Shown one piece after another: positions 54,285 through 62,165 of a DNA stretch of 64,000 nucleotides (the stretch's first letter is position 1; every line of letters begins with the position of its first letter). The notes beneath the pieces were generated by a model. The model ran no database searches, had not been told where the DNA came from, and saw only the letters and a program-made list of their open reading frames with translations. The stretch is from positions 1 through 64,000 of the forward strand of contig NZ_MDZC01000036.1 of NCBI RefSeq assembly GCF_001816165.1, given 5' to 3'. This stretch comes from Hymenobacter glacialis (GTDB lineage Bacteria; Bacteroidota; Bacteroidia; Cytophagales; Hymenobacteraceae). Position numbers and translations under genes: made by a program.

Positions 54285-55303
54285 TTCATGGGCCGGTAGT
54301 GCGAGTCGTTCAGCAAGCGCTGCGCATTTTTTTCGGCCATTAGGCGGCCCAGGCTCACTTCGGGATGTGAGGCCACGTACTTGCGCACAATCTGCAGGCC
54401 CACCCACCGGCCCACCCGGCCGGGGCACGTCTTGTCGATTTCGGGCACGTTGGGCCGCTCGCCTACGTACTTCTGCACCAGAAAAGGGGTGGTGGAATAC
54501 AACAGGTTATTTTCTAAAAAGTGGCCCCAAACCCGCGGTTCGTTGGCTTCCAGCCCCACCATTTCGCGGCTGGTGTAGCCCAGTAGCAGCGAATCGGGGG
54601 TGCAGGGCAGCATCAGACTGGCGAAATACAAGGACTTGCCTGCGTGCACCATGGCGTCGAGCATGGTGTTGGCCGTAAGCTCGTGGCGGTTGTACTTGCT
54701 CGATACATTTTGGGCCAGCATGGGCATAAGACCAGCCGGGGTGTACCGGCGCAGCATATACTGCGGTAGGTCGGGGCGCTTGCTGGCCTTGGGGCCCGCA
54801 AACCAATCCAGGCTCAGTACCAGCAGGCTGTCGTTCACATAAATGTCCTTGCTCAGGAACCCACTCACGTAGGTAACGGCAGGCGGCGCATGGAAATCTG
54901 GGAAGTAGTGGTGTACCCGCCGGAACATCTCGCCCAGGTCCTGCCGCAGAGCCGCACTATCGGGGAAAGCCGCTGCCGTTTCGCGGCCCAGCTGCTGGAG
55001 CGCCGCGTTGGTGGCAAGTTGGGGCAGGCCCGCCGCCAGCTCCTTTTCATTGGCCGGCTGGCGCTGCAGGTAGTACCGGGCAAAGGCCGGGTGCGCATCC
55101 ATAAACCGCTGCGCATCGGCGGGGGTTTTGATGCCAAAAAAGGCACGCTCCAACCGCTGCAGCTGTACGGGCACGGCCGGGGCATCGGCCGCGGCATCGG
55201 TGCGGCAGCCCTCGGCGGGGCCGCTCTTACAGGCCCCCAAACCGAAGCTGAGGCCAAAGAAAAGGGGCAGCCAGCGCCGCCAGGCAAAATTATTCTTATT
55301 CAC
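54278..55303 (-). CDS. gldB: Gliding motility lipoprotein GldB
   Basis: 341 residues starting with GTG at 55303. The lipoprotein signal ends in LGACKSG (Cys near 25). The body matches the GldB pattern: RLERAFFGI near 50, RVHHYFPDFHAPPAVTYVSGF split over about 128-148, LSLDWFAGPKASKRPDLPQYMLRRYTP split over about 163-190, then MVHAGKSLYFASLMLP near 218. GldB is a lipoprotein needed for gliding and, with other Gld proteins, linked to type IX secretion in Flavobacterium. Many Hymenobacter do not visibly glide, so its role may be in secretion. It is transcribed away from the outer-membrane protein gene, with a 68-bp shared spacer. Confidence 0.85.
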   Translation of the reverse strand: MNKNNFAWRRWLPLFFGLSFGLGACKSGPAEGCRTDAAADAPAVPVQLQRLERAFFGIKTPADAQRFMDAHPAFARYYLQRQPANEKELAAGLPQLATNAALQQLGRETAAAFPDSAALRQDLGEMFRRVHHYFPDFHAPPAVTYVSGFLSKDIYVNDSLLVLSLDWFAGPKASKRPDLPQYMLRRYTPAGLMPMLAQNVSSKYNRHELTANTMLDAMVHAGKSLYFASLMLPCTPDSLLLGYTSREMVGLEANEPRVWGHFLENNLLYSTTPFLVQKYVGERPNVPEIDKTCPGRVGRWVGLQIVRKYVASHPEVSLGRLMAEKNAQRLLNDSHYRPMKN

Positions 55304-55371
55304 ACGCGTTACTTTGGGGTAAAATTAGCCAAAAGCCAGTTGGTAGTTATCCTACGCTTGCCGCAATCATC

Positions 55372-56073
55372 ATGTCCACCCTTATGAAAAAAGTCTTTTT
55401 TGCCCTGCTGCTCTTCGTAGCCACCGCCAACGTCGCCTCGGCCCAAGTGGAAATCGGCCTCAAAGTCTCGCCGTCCATCACCAGCCTGCGGGCCGAATCC
55501 AGCTCCGAGCAAGCCTTTTCGGGCGACGGCAGCAAGCTGAGCTTCGGCGGTGGGCTGGTTGTTGACTACTTCTTTGGCGAAAACTACGCCTTCAGCACCG
55601 GCCTGTTGCTCACCGGCAAAGGCGGCTCCATTTCCTACACCGACGCCCGGGGTGGCGTAGCCGGAAACACGCCGTTTCCAGTAAAGCAGAAGATAAGCAT
55701 GCAGTACCTCGAAGTGCCGCTCACGGCAAAGCTATTCACCAACGAAGTAGCGGCCGATACACGCCTGTACTTCCAGGTAGGCGGCTCGCTCAACGTGCCC
55801 ATTGGCACGCGCATCGACGGCAGCAAGTTTTACACCGACCAGATTACAGGCAAAGAAACTAAAGCCGGCGACCACACCACGTTTTACGATGCCGATGCTC
55901 TCCTGGGCTTCGGGGCCGAATACCAGCTGGGCCAGAGCACCAAAGTATTTGGCGGCGTCAGCTACCACCGCGGCCTCGCCAACATCGATGACTACTTCGG
56001 CGATACCCGTAGCTTCAAGGACGTCACCATTAAAAATAGCTCCGTCAACCTTGACCTTGGCATCAAGTTTTAA
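55372..56073 (+). CDS. Outer-membrane beta-barrel protein (PorT/OMP_b-brl family)
   Basis: 233 residues, or 229 if started at the ATG at 55384, which begins a signal peptide directly (MKKVFFALLLFVATANVASAQ). The mature part has alternating beta-strands typical of small 8-10-strand barrels: FGGGLVVDYFFGENYAFSTGLL near 60, YLEVPLTAKLF near 107, FGGVSYHRGLANID near 200, and a final strand VNLDLGIKF. Members are outer-membrane proteins of unclear function. TACTTTG-like sequence in the shared spacer could be its -7 box. A strong terminator follows. Confidence 0.85.
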   Translation: MSTLMKKVFFALLLFVATANVASAQVEIGLKVSPSITSLRAESSSEQAFSGDGSKLSFGGGLVVDYFFGENYAFSTGLLLTGKGGSISYTDARGGVAGNTPFPVKQKISMQYLEVPLTAKLFTNEVAADTRLYFQVGGSLNVPIGTRIDGSKFYTDQITGKETKAGDHTTFYDADALLGFGAEYQLGQSTKVFGGVSYHRGLANIDDYFGDTRSFKDVTIKNSSVNLDLGIKF

Positions 56074-56111
56074 TCCGCTGACTCGGTAGTTTCCCTTCGG
56101 CTACCACAAGC

Positions 56112-56153
56112 AAAAGCCCCGCCGCCTGCATTCGTGCAAGCGGCGGGGCTTTT
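56112..56153. terminator. Bidirectional Rho-independent terminator
   Basis: Perfect 14-bp stem AAAAGCCCCGCCGC / GCGGCGGGGCTTTT around a 14-nt loop. It lies between the convergent outer-membrane protein gene and rng and can serve both. Confidence 0.88.
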
Positions 56154-56173
56154 ATTGATTTATCGCAACCCGA

Positions 56174-57781
56174 TTAGTCGACGATTTCGACTTCGCGGTC
56201 CTGCAGGCGGCTCATGGCCGCTGCCGAAGAGCGCAACTGAATTTCTTCGCCCCGCTCGTCTTCGATACGGTAATCGGTCAGGCCGAGGCTGCTGTCGTTC
56301 ACCACTTTCACCCACTTGTAGTACTTGAGGTACCACTTCATCTGGCGCGAAATCAGTCCTTTGGTGTAGTAGGCGTAAAGGAACGGATGTATTGACAGCG
56401 TAATGCCCGACTGGTTCTGGTTCACCAGCAGGTCGTCAATGCTGTTGTCGATATCGTCCGTCACCTGAATAGACGCCGAAATCTTGCCGGTACCACCGCA
56501 GGTAGGGCACACCTCACCGGTCACGATATTCTCAGCGGGCCGCACCCGCTGACGGGTTATTTGCATCAGCCCGAACTTGGTGATGGGCAGCACCGTGTAC
56601 TTGGCTTTGTCGACCTTCATCACGTCGCGCACCGTGTCCTCCACCTTTTTGCGGCTCTCAGCCGAGCGCATGTCAATGAAGTCGATAACGATGATGCCGC
56701 CCATGTCGCGCAGCCGGAGCTGCCGGGCCACTTCTTTCGCAGCCAGCAGGTTAATCATGAGGGCCGTAGCCTCCTGGTCGTTCTCCTGGTTGCTCTTGCT
56801 GCCCGAGTTCACGTCAATCACGTGCAGGGCTTCGGTGTGCTCGATGACGAGGTAGCCGCCGCCGGGCACGGTCACGGTCTTGCCAAACAGCGTTTTGAGC
56901 TGTTTTTCAATGCCCGTCTGCTCGAAAATCTTGATTTTCGAGTTGTGCAGCTTCAACAGGCCCAGCTTATCGGGCGCGATTTTCTGCAGGTAGTCGCGCA
57001 TCTCGTCGTACATCGTCGGGGCGTCCACCATGATGCTGTCGAACGACTCGTTCAGCATATCGCGGACCATTGACGACGTGCGGCCGAGTTCGCCCAGCAC
57101 CTTGTCGTTGGGCTTGGCCGTGCGAAGCGTGCTGTAGAGTTGCTCCCACTTGGCCACCATGTCCTGCATGTCCTTGTCCAGCTCGGCCACTTCCCGCCCT
57201 TCCGCCACGGTGCGGATGATGACGCCAAAGTTGAGCGGCTTGATGCTGGCAATGAGCCGCTTGAGGCGGTCACGCTCCGCCTTGCTCACAATTTTCTTGC
57301 TGACGCTGATGGTGTTCGAAAACGGCATCAGCACGAGGTAGCGGCCGGCCATCGAAATGTCGGTGCTCACCCGGGGGCCTTTGGTCGAAATAGGCTCCTT
57401 TATTATTTGAACGACGAGCTGCTGGCCTTTTTTGAACACGCTCTCCGCCTTGCCCACTTTTTCAAGCGGGGGCTCAAACGTAAATTTTTCCAGCCCGGCC
57501 GTTGCCGCCCGGCCACTTTGAACCGTCCGCACCCACTTGGTAAAGGAGTTGTATTGTTCGCCGAGGTCGCCGTAGTGCAGAAACGCGTCTTTTTCGTAGC
57601 CAATGTCTACGAAAGCCGCATTAAGGCCAGGCATCACCTTTTTCACGGTGCCCAGGAAGATGTCGCCTACTGAGTAGTTGGTGTCGTTGCGGTCGAAGTG
57701 GTATTCAATCAGCCGCTTGTCCTGCAACAACGCAATCCGCTCGCCTTCCTGAGTAGAATTAATGACTAATTCATTACTCAA
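56174..57781 (-). CDS. rng: Ribonuclease G/E family endoribonuclease
   Basis: 535 residues. An S1 RNA-binding domain (about 38-120, GDIFLGTVKKVMPGLNAAFVDIG) is followed by the catalytic domain, with metal-binding Asp residues in IDVNSGS near 325 and VIDFIDMRS near 367. The zinc-link CPTCGGTG near 445 matches the two-Cys dimer site of the family. There is no long C-terminal scaffold, as expected for RNase G. It processes 16S rRNA ends and takes part in mRNA decay. The gene upstream on the same strand is the small COX24-like gene, separated by a hairpin. Confidence 0.95.
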   Translation of the reverse strand: MSNELVINSTQEGERIALLQDKRLIEYHFDRNDTNYSVGDIFLGTVKKVMPGLNAAFVDIGYEKDAFLHYGDLGEQYNSFTKWVRTVQSGRAATAGLEKFTFEPPLEKVGKAESVFKKGQQLVVQIIKEPISTKGPRVSTDISMAGRYLVLMPFSNTISVSKKIVSKAERDRLKRLIASIKPLNFGVIIRTVAEGREVAELDKDMQDMVAKWEQLYSTLRTAKPNDKVLGELGRTSSMVRDMLNESFDSIMVDAPTMYDEMRDYLQKIAPDKLGLLKLHNSKIKIFEQTGIEKQLKTLFGKTVTVPGGGYLVIEHTEALHVIDVNSGSKSNQENDQEATALMINLLAAKEVARQLRLRDMGGIIVIDFIDMRSAESRKKVEDTVRDVMKVDKAKYTVLPITKFGLMQITRQRVRPAENIVTGEVCPTCGGTGKISASIQVTDDIDNSIDDLLVNQNQSGITLSIHPFLYAYYTKGLISRQMKWYLKYYKWVKVVNDSSLGLTDYRIEDERGEEIQLRSSAAAMSRLQDREVEIVD

Positions 57782-57844
57782 AGCGTTGGTTTAATTAAGG
57801 TAGCCTCTCCAGAAAATGCCGCAGCGCTGCCCCGAAACCGGCAA

Positions 57845-57877
57845 AGGGAAGCCAGAACCATAAGTTCTGGCTTCCCT
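57845..57877 (-). terminator. Hairpin between the COX24-like gene and rng
   Basis: Perfect 14-bp stem AGGGAAGCCAGAAC / GTTCTGGCTTCCCT with loop CATAA. On the - strand only TTT follows, so it is a weak terminator or an RNA processing site. Confidence 0.55.
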
Positions 57878-57993
57878 CGCGAGCCACGGGAAAAGCACCC
57901 AACGCGGCCACACCCAGGAGGCTACGTGAGAGATAGGCAGCTGGCTCCCTTCCCGTTAGGAAAACTACCGGCCGCCGCTACGCCCCGTGAGGC

Positions 57994-58083
57994 TTACTTC
58001 TTCTTGTGGCGGTTCTTGCGCAGGCGCTTCTTACGCTTGTGAGTGGCAATTTTATGACGCTTTCTTTTTTTACCGCAGGGCAT
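57994..58083 (-). CDS. AURKAIP1/COX24-domain small ribosomal protein (bS22/mS38-like)
   Basis: 29 residues, MPCGKKRKRHKIATHKRKKR then LRKNRHKKK. This extremely basic peptide matches the short COX24-domain proteins of Bacteroidota, related to mitochondrial mS38 and thought to bind the small ribosomal subunit. The ATG is at 58081-58083 and TAA at 57994-57996. Being so short it is easily missed by gene callers. It lies 39 nt after the stop of the TPR gene on the same strand, and may share its transcript. Confidence 0.9.
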   Translation of the reverse strand: MPCGKKRKRHKIATHKRKKRLRKNRHKKK

Positions 58084-58122
58084 GATGCTTGGGGGTTAAG
58101 TTGGTGTTTGAATGAGTTTTAG

Positions 58123-59085
58123 TTATTTCAATTTGGCAATTTCCTCGTCTACCGAAGCGGCCAAGGCCGGGTCGGCACTGAGGCTTTTGGCGGTGAGGAA
58201 TGCCGCCTTGGCAGCTTCCTTGGCACCGGTACGGGCCAGGGTCACGCCGAGGTAAAACTGCCCGTTCACGTTCTTCGGATTGACTTTCACCAAGTCCTGA
58301 AAACGCTTCACGGCTTTGTCGTACTGGTCGCTTTGCACCGCCAGAATGCCCATGTTGTACAGGGCTTTCTCGTTGCGGGGGTCCGCTTCAAGTACTTCGC
58401 GCAGAATGGTTACACCCTGCACGGGGTTCTCGGAAGCCATGTAGGCCATGCCGAGGTTGGTTTTTGCGTCGAGGTTACCGGGTTCTTGCTTCAGCACCTT
58501 CGCGTAAAGCTCCCGGGCTTTGCCACCCAGCAGCTTCACCCGCTCGTCCGACGCCGCAAAGCTAAACGCCTGGAAGTAAGCATCGGCTGCCCGCTGCCAA
58601 TTTCGGGCAGTGGGCCGTGCCAAAGCGTTGCGCTCCAGGTAGTAGCCAGCGCTATCAAAGCGCTCCACGCTTTCGTAGCGGCGGGCCAGGGTGGTGGCCA
58701 CCTCGCCACGAGCAGCGTCATCGGGCGCGGCCTTGTACTGCGCCAGCAACCGCGTCAGCTCCTGCCGTTGGGCAGCAGTGGCCGTGGTGTGCGGAGCAGC
58801 CGCCGGCGCCGAGGAACCGTGGTCGTGCCCGTCGTCATCGGAGTGAGCGCCGCCGTTGTCGGTGGCCGTAGCCGGCACCGGCCCCGAAGAAGCCTCGGTT
58901 TTGGAGCCGTTGGTTTTAGAACCGCCACCGTCCCGATTAGCGGTTTTAGCAGCGTCACTGTTCAGCTCCGAACGGCTTTCCTTGGGCTTCAGAATGCCTT
59001 TGGGCAACACGTACAAGCCCCCAACCAACGCGAGTGCGGCGGCGAGGACAACCAATTGATGGGAAGCAGAACTGGTAGTGGCCAT
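58123..59085 (-). CDS. Tetratricopeptide-repeat protein with N-terminal membrane anchor
   Basis: 320 residues. One N-terminal helix (LVVLAAALALVGGLYVLP, about 11-28) anchors it to the inner membrane. A low-complexity Ser/Gly/Asp/His linker follows (about 45-100, with SDDDGHDHG). About four TPR units fill 150-305, for example AKTNLGMAYMASENPVQGVTILREVLEADP split over about 205-235 and ALYNMGILAVQSDQYDKAVKRF near 238. TPR arrays act in protein-protein contact; the partner is unknown. A terminator U-run ends only about 6 nt before the start codon, leaving no room for a normal ribosome site. A similar TPR gene next to HU is common in Bacteroidota (from memory). Confidence 0.85.
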   Translation of the reverse strand: MATTSSASHQLVVLAAALALVGGLYVLPKGILKPKESRSELNSDAAKTANRDGGGSKTNGSKTEASSGPVPATATDNGGAHSDDDGHDHGSSAPAAAPHTTATAAQRQELTRLLAQYKAAPDDAARGEVATTLARRYESVERFDSAGYYLERNALARPTARNWQRAADAYFQAFSFAASDERVKLLGGKARELYAKVLKQEPGNLDAKTNLGMAYMASENPVQGVTILREVLEADPRNEKALYNMGILAVQSDQYDKAVKRFQDLVKVNPKNVNGQFYLGVTLARTGAKEAAKAAFLTAKSLSADPALAASVDEEIAKLK

Positions 59086-59091
59086 GGGCTG

Positions 59092-59139
59092 AAAAAAGCC
59101 GGCCGCCGGGCTCTCCCTCGCGGAAAAGACACCGGCGGC
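59092..59139 (-). terminator. Terminator of the HU gene, abutting the TPR gene start
   Basis: Stem GCCGCCGG / CCGGCGGC (59132-59139 and 59102-59109), then CGGC and a run of six T on the - strand. The T-run ends about 6 nt upstream of the TPR start codon. Confidence 0.6.
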
Positions 59140-59272
59140 ACGGCCGGTAATTCATCATTCTGATAGTCGAAGACTGGGCTACCGGTCGGTTGCCCGACTG
59201 GGTAACACTGGAAACCCGCTTAAGTGTTCAGTAAGGAACTGCTGACACTCGTTTTCGACTACTTCGGATAAT

Positions 59273-59581
59273 TTAGGCTTTGGCAGCAACGGCTTTCACC
59301 TTCTTGCTGTTCTTGATTTTAGCCACGAAAGTTTTCGAGGGCTTAAAGCTAGGGATGTAATGCTCCTCGATGATGAGCGACGTGTTTTTCGAGATGTTGC
59401 GGGCTACTTTACGGGCGCGCTTCTTGTTTACGAACGAGCCGAAGCCGCGTACATAAATGTTGTTGCCTTCCGTCATTGAATCTTTCACGACTTTGAAGAA
59501 TGCTTCAACAGTCATCAATACATCTGCTTTCTCGATGCCGGTCTTCGTAGAGATTTCGGCGATTACCTCAGCTTTAGTCAC
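59273..59581 (-). CDS. HU/IHF-family DNA-binding protein
   Basis: 102 residues starting with GTG at 59579-59581 (MTKAEVIAEISTKTGIEKAD). The HU fold shows VEAFFKVVKDSMTEGNNIYV near 26-45, the DNA-contact turn GFGSFVNKKRARKVARN near 47-63, and a basic Lys/Ala tail (KNSKKVKAVAAKA) longer than in E. coli HU. It bends and packs DNA. A complete promoter (TTG-N20-TACCTTTG) lies about 110 nt upstream. AAGGAAC about 10 nt before the GTG may be the ribosome-binding site. Confidence 0.95.
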   Translation of the reverse strand: MTKAEVIAEISTKTGIEKADVLMTVEAFFKVVKDSMTEGNNIYVRGFGSFVNKKRARKVARNISKNTSLIIEEHYIPSFKPSKTFVAKIKNSKKVKAVAAKA

Positions 59582-59689
59582 GTTGGTATGTTCCTTATGT
59601 GGTTAAAAAAATACTTTTTTAGGCAAAAAAATCCCAAATTCCAGCGTAAGCCCTTGCCCGGTAGACGGTTCGCCCTTGAATTGGGGCCA

Positions 59690-59720
59690 CAAAGGTAGCC
59701 CTCTTTTTTTGTTTTACCAA
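59690..59720 (-). promoter_or_regulatory. Promoter of the HU gene
   Basis: On the - strand: TTG (59718-59720), 20 nt, then TACCTTTG (59690-59697). This agrees exactly with the Bacteroidota primary-sigma consensus TTG-N19-21-TAnnTTTG. The start codon is about 108 nt downstream, implying a long leader of about 100 nt. Confidence 0.7.
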
Positions 59721-59769
59721 CCCAGACCAATAAACAAGGTCTGGAGCCAAATTATTCGCTTTCAAAATT

Positions 59770-60852
59770 TTGACCGCTGCAACTCCCCGGCCTTCCTTTC
59801 TGGCGGCTGCGCTTTTGGCTTGGTATCCACGCCACCACCGCGACCTGCCGTGGCGCCACACCCGCGACCCGTATGCCATCTGGCTATCGGAGGTAATTCT
59901 GCAGCAGACGCGCGTGGCGCAGGGCCTCCCCTACTACGAAACCTTCCTGGCGGCCTATCCCACGGTGCAGCACCTGGCCGCTGCGCCCGAGGCCGAAGTG
60001 CTCCGCTACTGGCAGGGCTTGGGGTACTACTCCCGGGCCCGCAACATGCACCACACCGCCCAGCAGGTGGTAAGCGAGTTCGGCGGGCAGTTTCCCGGTA
60101 CCTACGCGGGCCTGCTCCAGCTACGGGGCGTGGGGCCCTACACGGCGGCGGCCATTGCGTCGTTTGCCTTCGATGAGGCCGTGGCCGTGCTCGATGGCAA
60201 CGTGTACCGCGTGCTGGCCCGCATTTTCGGGCTCCATTCGGACATTGCAGCGCCCAGCTCGCGTAAGAAGTTCCAGGCCTTGGCCGACCAGCACATTCCG
60301 GCCAGTACGCCGGCCGATTTCAACCAGGCTATTATGGAGTTTGGGGCTTTGCAGTGTACGCCCCTCAAGCCCGACTGCCTGTTTTGCCCCTTGCAAAGCC
60401 AGTGCTGGGCGTTTCAGCACGGGCAGGTGGCCCTGCTGCCGGTGAAGAGCAAGGCCAAAGCGTCGCGCACCCGGTACTTCCACTACTTTGTGCTGCGCCA
60501 CGGCGAGCGCACCTACCTGCGCGAACGCCGCGAGAAAGACATCTGGCAGGGGCTCTACGACTTCGCCCTGGCCGAAACCACAGTTCCGGAGCTGCCGCCC
60601 GCTGAGCTCCTGCGCCACCTGGACGCACTGGGCGCGCGCCTGGACACCAGCCAGGCGGCCGAACCTATTGCAGCCTACCGGCACGTGCTCAGCCACCAGA
60701 AGCTGGAGGCGCGGTTCCACCCCCTGGCCCTATCGGCACCGCTACCAGAATCTACCCTTCGGGACCTGGGATTAAGGGCCTACTCTGCCGATGAGATTGA
60801 GGCCTTGCCCAAGCCCAAGCTCATTGCGAATTATTGCAGCCAGAATAGCTAA
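59770..60852 (+). CDS. mutY: A/G-specific adenine glycosylase
   Basis: 360 residues starting with TTG at 59770 (MTAATPRPSFLAAALLAWYP). The catalytic Glu lies in LSEVILQQTRVAQG (about 39-52). The HhH motif LQLRGVGPYTAAAIASFAF is near 116-134 and the catalytic Asp in AVLDGNVYRVLAR near 141. Four Cys ligands of the [4Fe-4S] cluster follow (CTPLKPDCLFCPLQSQC, about 197-213). The C-terminal NUDIX-like domain recognises 8-oxoguanine. The enzyme removes A mispaired with 8-oxoG. Divergent from HU; ssb follows on the same strand. Confidence 0.96.
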   Translation: MTAATPRPSFLAAALLAWYPRHHRDLPWRHTRDPYAIWLSEVILQQTRVAQGLPYYETFLAAYPTVQHLAAAPEAEVLRYWQGLGYYSRARNMHHTAQQVVSEFGGQFPGTYAGLLQLRGVGPYTAAAIASFAFDEAVAVLDGNVYRVLARIFGLHSDIAAPSSRKKFQALADQHIPASTPADFNQAIMEFGALQCTPLKPDCLFCPLQSQCWAFQHGQVALLPVKSKAKASRTRYFHYFVLRHGERTYLRERREKDIWQGLYDFALAETTVPELPPAELLRHLDALGARLDTSQAAEPIAAYRHVLSHQKLEARFHPLALSAPLPESTLRDLGLRAYSADEIEALPKPKLIANYCSQNS

Positions 60853-60928
60853 TGCAATCCTCCCACTCAAATTAGTTTTTCGTGCTTTTTATTTTAGTAA
60901 AAATTTCATTTTCTCGGATTTAAATACC

Positions 60929-60936
60929 TATCTTTG
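60929..60936 (+). promoter_or_regulatory. Putative -7 promoter box of ssb
   Basis: TATCTTTG matches the TAnnTTTG consensus exactly, 56 nt upstream of the ssb ATG, in an AT-rich spacer. The -33 position holds TTC rather than TTG. Confidence 0.45.
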
Positions 60937-60991
60937 AGACAAGAAAAGCCGAGTGGCTCTTTCGATTTCGTATTTCCTAACGTGCAGTAAT

Positions 60992-61426
60992 ATGGCCGGA
61001 GTAAATAAAGTAATATTGGTAGGCAACCTGGGCAAAGACCCCGAGGTGCGGCATTTGGAAGGCGGCGTTAGCGTGGCTCATTTCACCCTTGCTACCAATG
61101 AGTATTACAAAGACAAGCAAGGCACCCGCGTGGAGCGCACCGAGTGGCACAACATCTCGGCGTGGCGCGGCCTGGCCGACATGGCTGATAAATTCCTGAA
61201 GAAGGGCCAGCAGGTGTACATCGAAGGCAAGCTGCGCACCCGCCAGTACCAGGACAAGGACCAGCAGACCCGCTACATCACGGAAATCATCGCCGATGAG
61301 ATTTCAATGCTAGGCGGCCGGCCTCAAGGCGCTGGCCACGCGGCAGCCGATGCCAACGGCCAGGCAATAGCCGAGCCGCAGCAAACCTTCCGGCAGGAGC
61401 CGGAGTTGGACCAGTTGCCATTTTAG
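60992..61426 (+). CDS. ssb: Single-stranded DNA-binding protein
   Basis: 144 residues from the ATG at 60992 (MAGVNKVILVGNLGKDPEVR); a GTG at 60953 would add a non-family extension. The OB fold covers about 1-108 (VAHFTLATNEYY, EWHNISAWRGLADMADKFLKKGQQVYIEGK split over the strands). The C-terminus ends in ELDQLPF, the conserved tail used by repair and replication partners. It coats single-stranded DNA in replication and repair. A terminator follows 25 nt after the stop, so gldD is probably transcribed from its own promoter or by read-through. Confidence 0.97.
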   Translation: MAGVNKVILVGNLGKDPEVRHLEGGVSVAHFTLATNEYYKDKQGTRVERTEWHNISAWRGLADMADKFLKKGQQVYIEGKLRTRQYQDKDQQTRYITEIIADEISMLGGRPQGAGHAAADANGQAIAEPQQTFRQEPELDQLPF

Positions 61427-61450
61427 CAGTTTCCTAACGTTTTTGAGTAT

Positions 61451-61479
61451 GAGCCCCGGCACTAGTCCGGGGCTCTTTT
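61451..61479 (+). terminator. Rho-independent terminator after ssb
   Basis: Stem GAGCCCCGG / CCGGGGCTC with loop CACTAGT-type (7 nt) followed by TTTTC. Position and T-run fit termination of ssb. Confidence 0.85.
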
Positions 61480-61565
61480 CGTTGCCACCGGCACCAGCCA
61501 ACGGTTACCTTTGAAGCCTGACCCGCTCGCTGCAAAGTCAGCGGCGCATTCTTAGCAAAAATTCT

Positions 61566-62155
61566 GTGGAAGTACTTCTGAAAAAAATTACGCTGGTTGT
61601 GGTTGCGCTCACGGTGCTGGCGGGCTGCTCCTCGGCTCCTGACTTCACGCCCAAGCCCAAGGGCTACAACCGCATCGACCTGCCGCCGCACCGCTACCAG
61701 CTCCTGCCCGGCGACCACCCCTATTCTTTTGAGTATTCCCGGGAAGCCGTGATAAAGCGGGACTCGTCGTACATGGCCCAGCCGCACTGGCTAAACGTGT
61801 ACTACCCCAAGCTGAACGCCAACGTGCAGATTACCTACATGGACGTGCAGCGCGACAAGCGCCTTTACAACAAGATGATGGAAGACGCCCGCAAGCTCAC
61901 CGGCAAGCACGAAATAAAGGCCACGGCCATCGATGAGCGTATTCTCAAGACTCCCAGCGGCATTAGGGCTTCGGTGTTTGAGTTGCAGGGCGAGGTGCCG
62001 AGCCAGTTCCAGTTTTACACCACCGACAGCACCAAACACTTCCTACGCGGCGCGCTGTACTTCCGGACGCAACCGCCAACGACTCGTTGGCGCCCGTGAT
62101 TGAGTACGTGAAGGAAGACATGATACGCATGCTCAACACCTTGAAATACAAATAG
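61566..62155 (+). pseudogene. gldD: Gliding motility lipoprotein GldD, C-terminal frameshift
   Basis: GTG start at 61566. A lipoprotein signal ends in VLAGCSS (Cys near 20), then DFTPKPKGYNRIDLPPHRY, FEYSREAVI and PHWLNVYYPKLNANVQITYM, all typical of GldD. The frame breaks at about 62065-62070: the first frame stops at 62099, while the expected ending NDSLAPVIEYVKEDMIRMLN with stop at 62153-62155 is in another frame. One added base gives 196 residues, the normal length. GldD is needed for gliding and type IX-dependent functions in Flavobacterium. recG starts 10 nt after. The frameshift is probably a sequence error. Confidence 0.9.
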
Positions 62156-62165
62156 GGAGCGAAGA

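Noticed and set aside
59619..59879. 86-codon minus-strand ORF between HU and mutY
   Set aside because: It runs across the HU promoter and the start of mutY; both of those are well supported.
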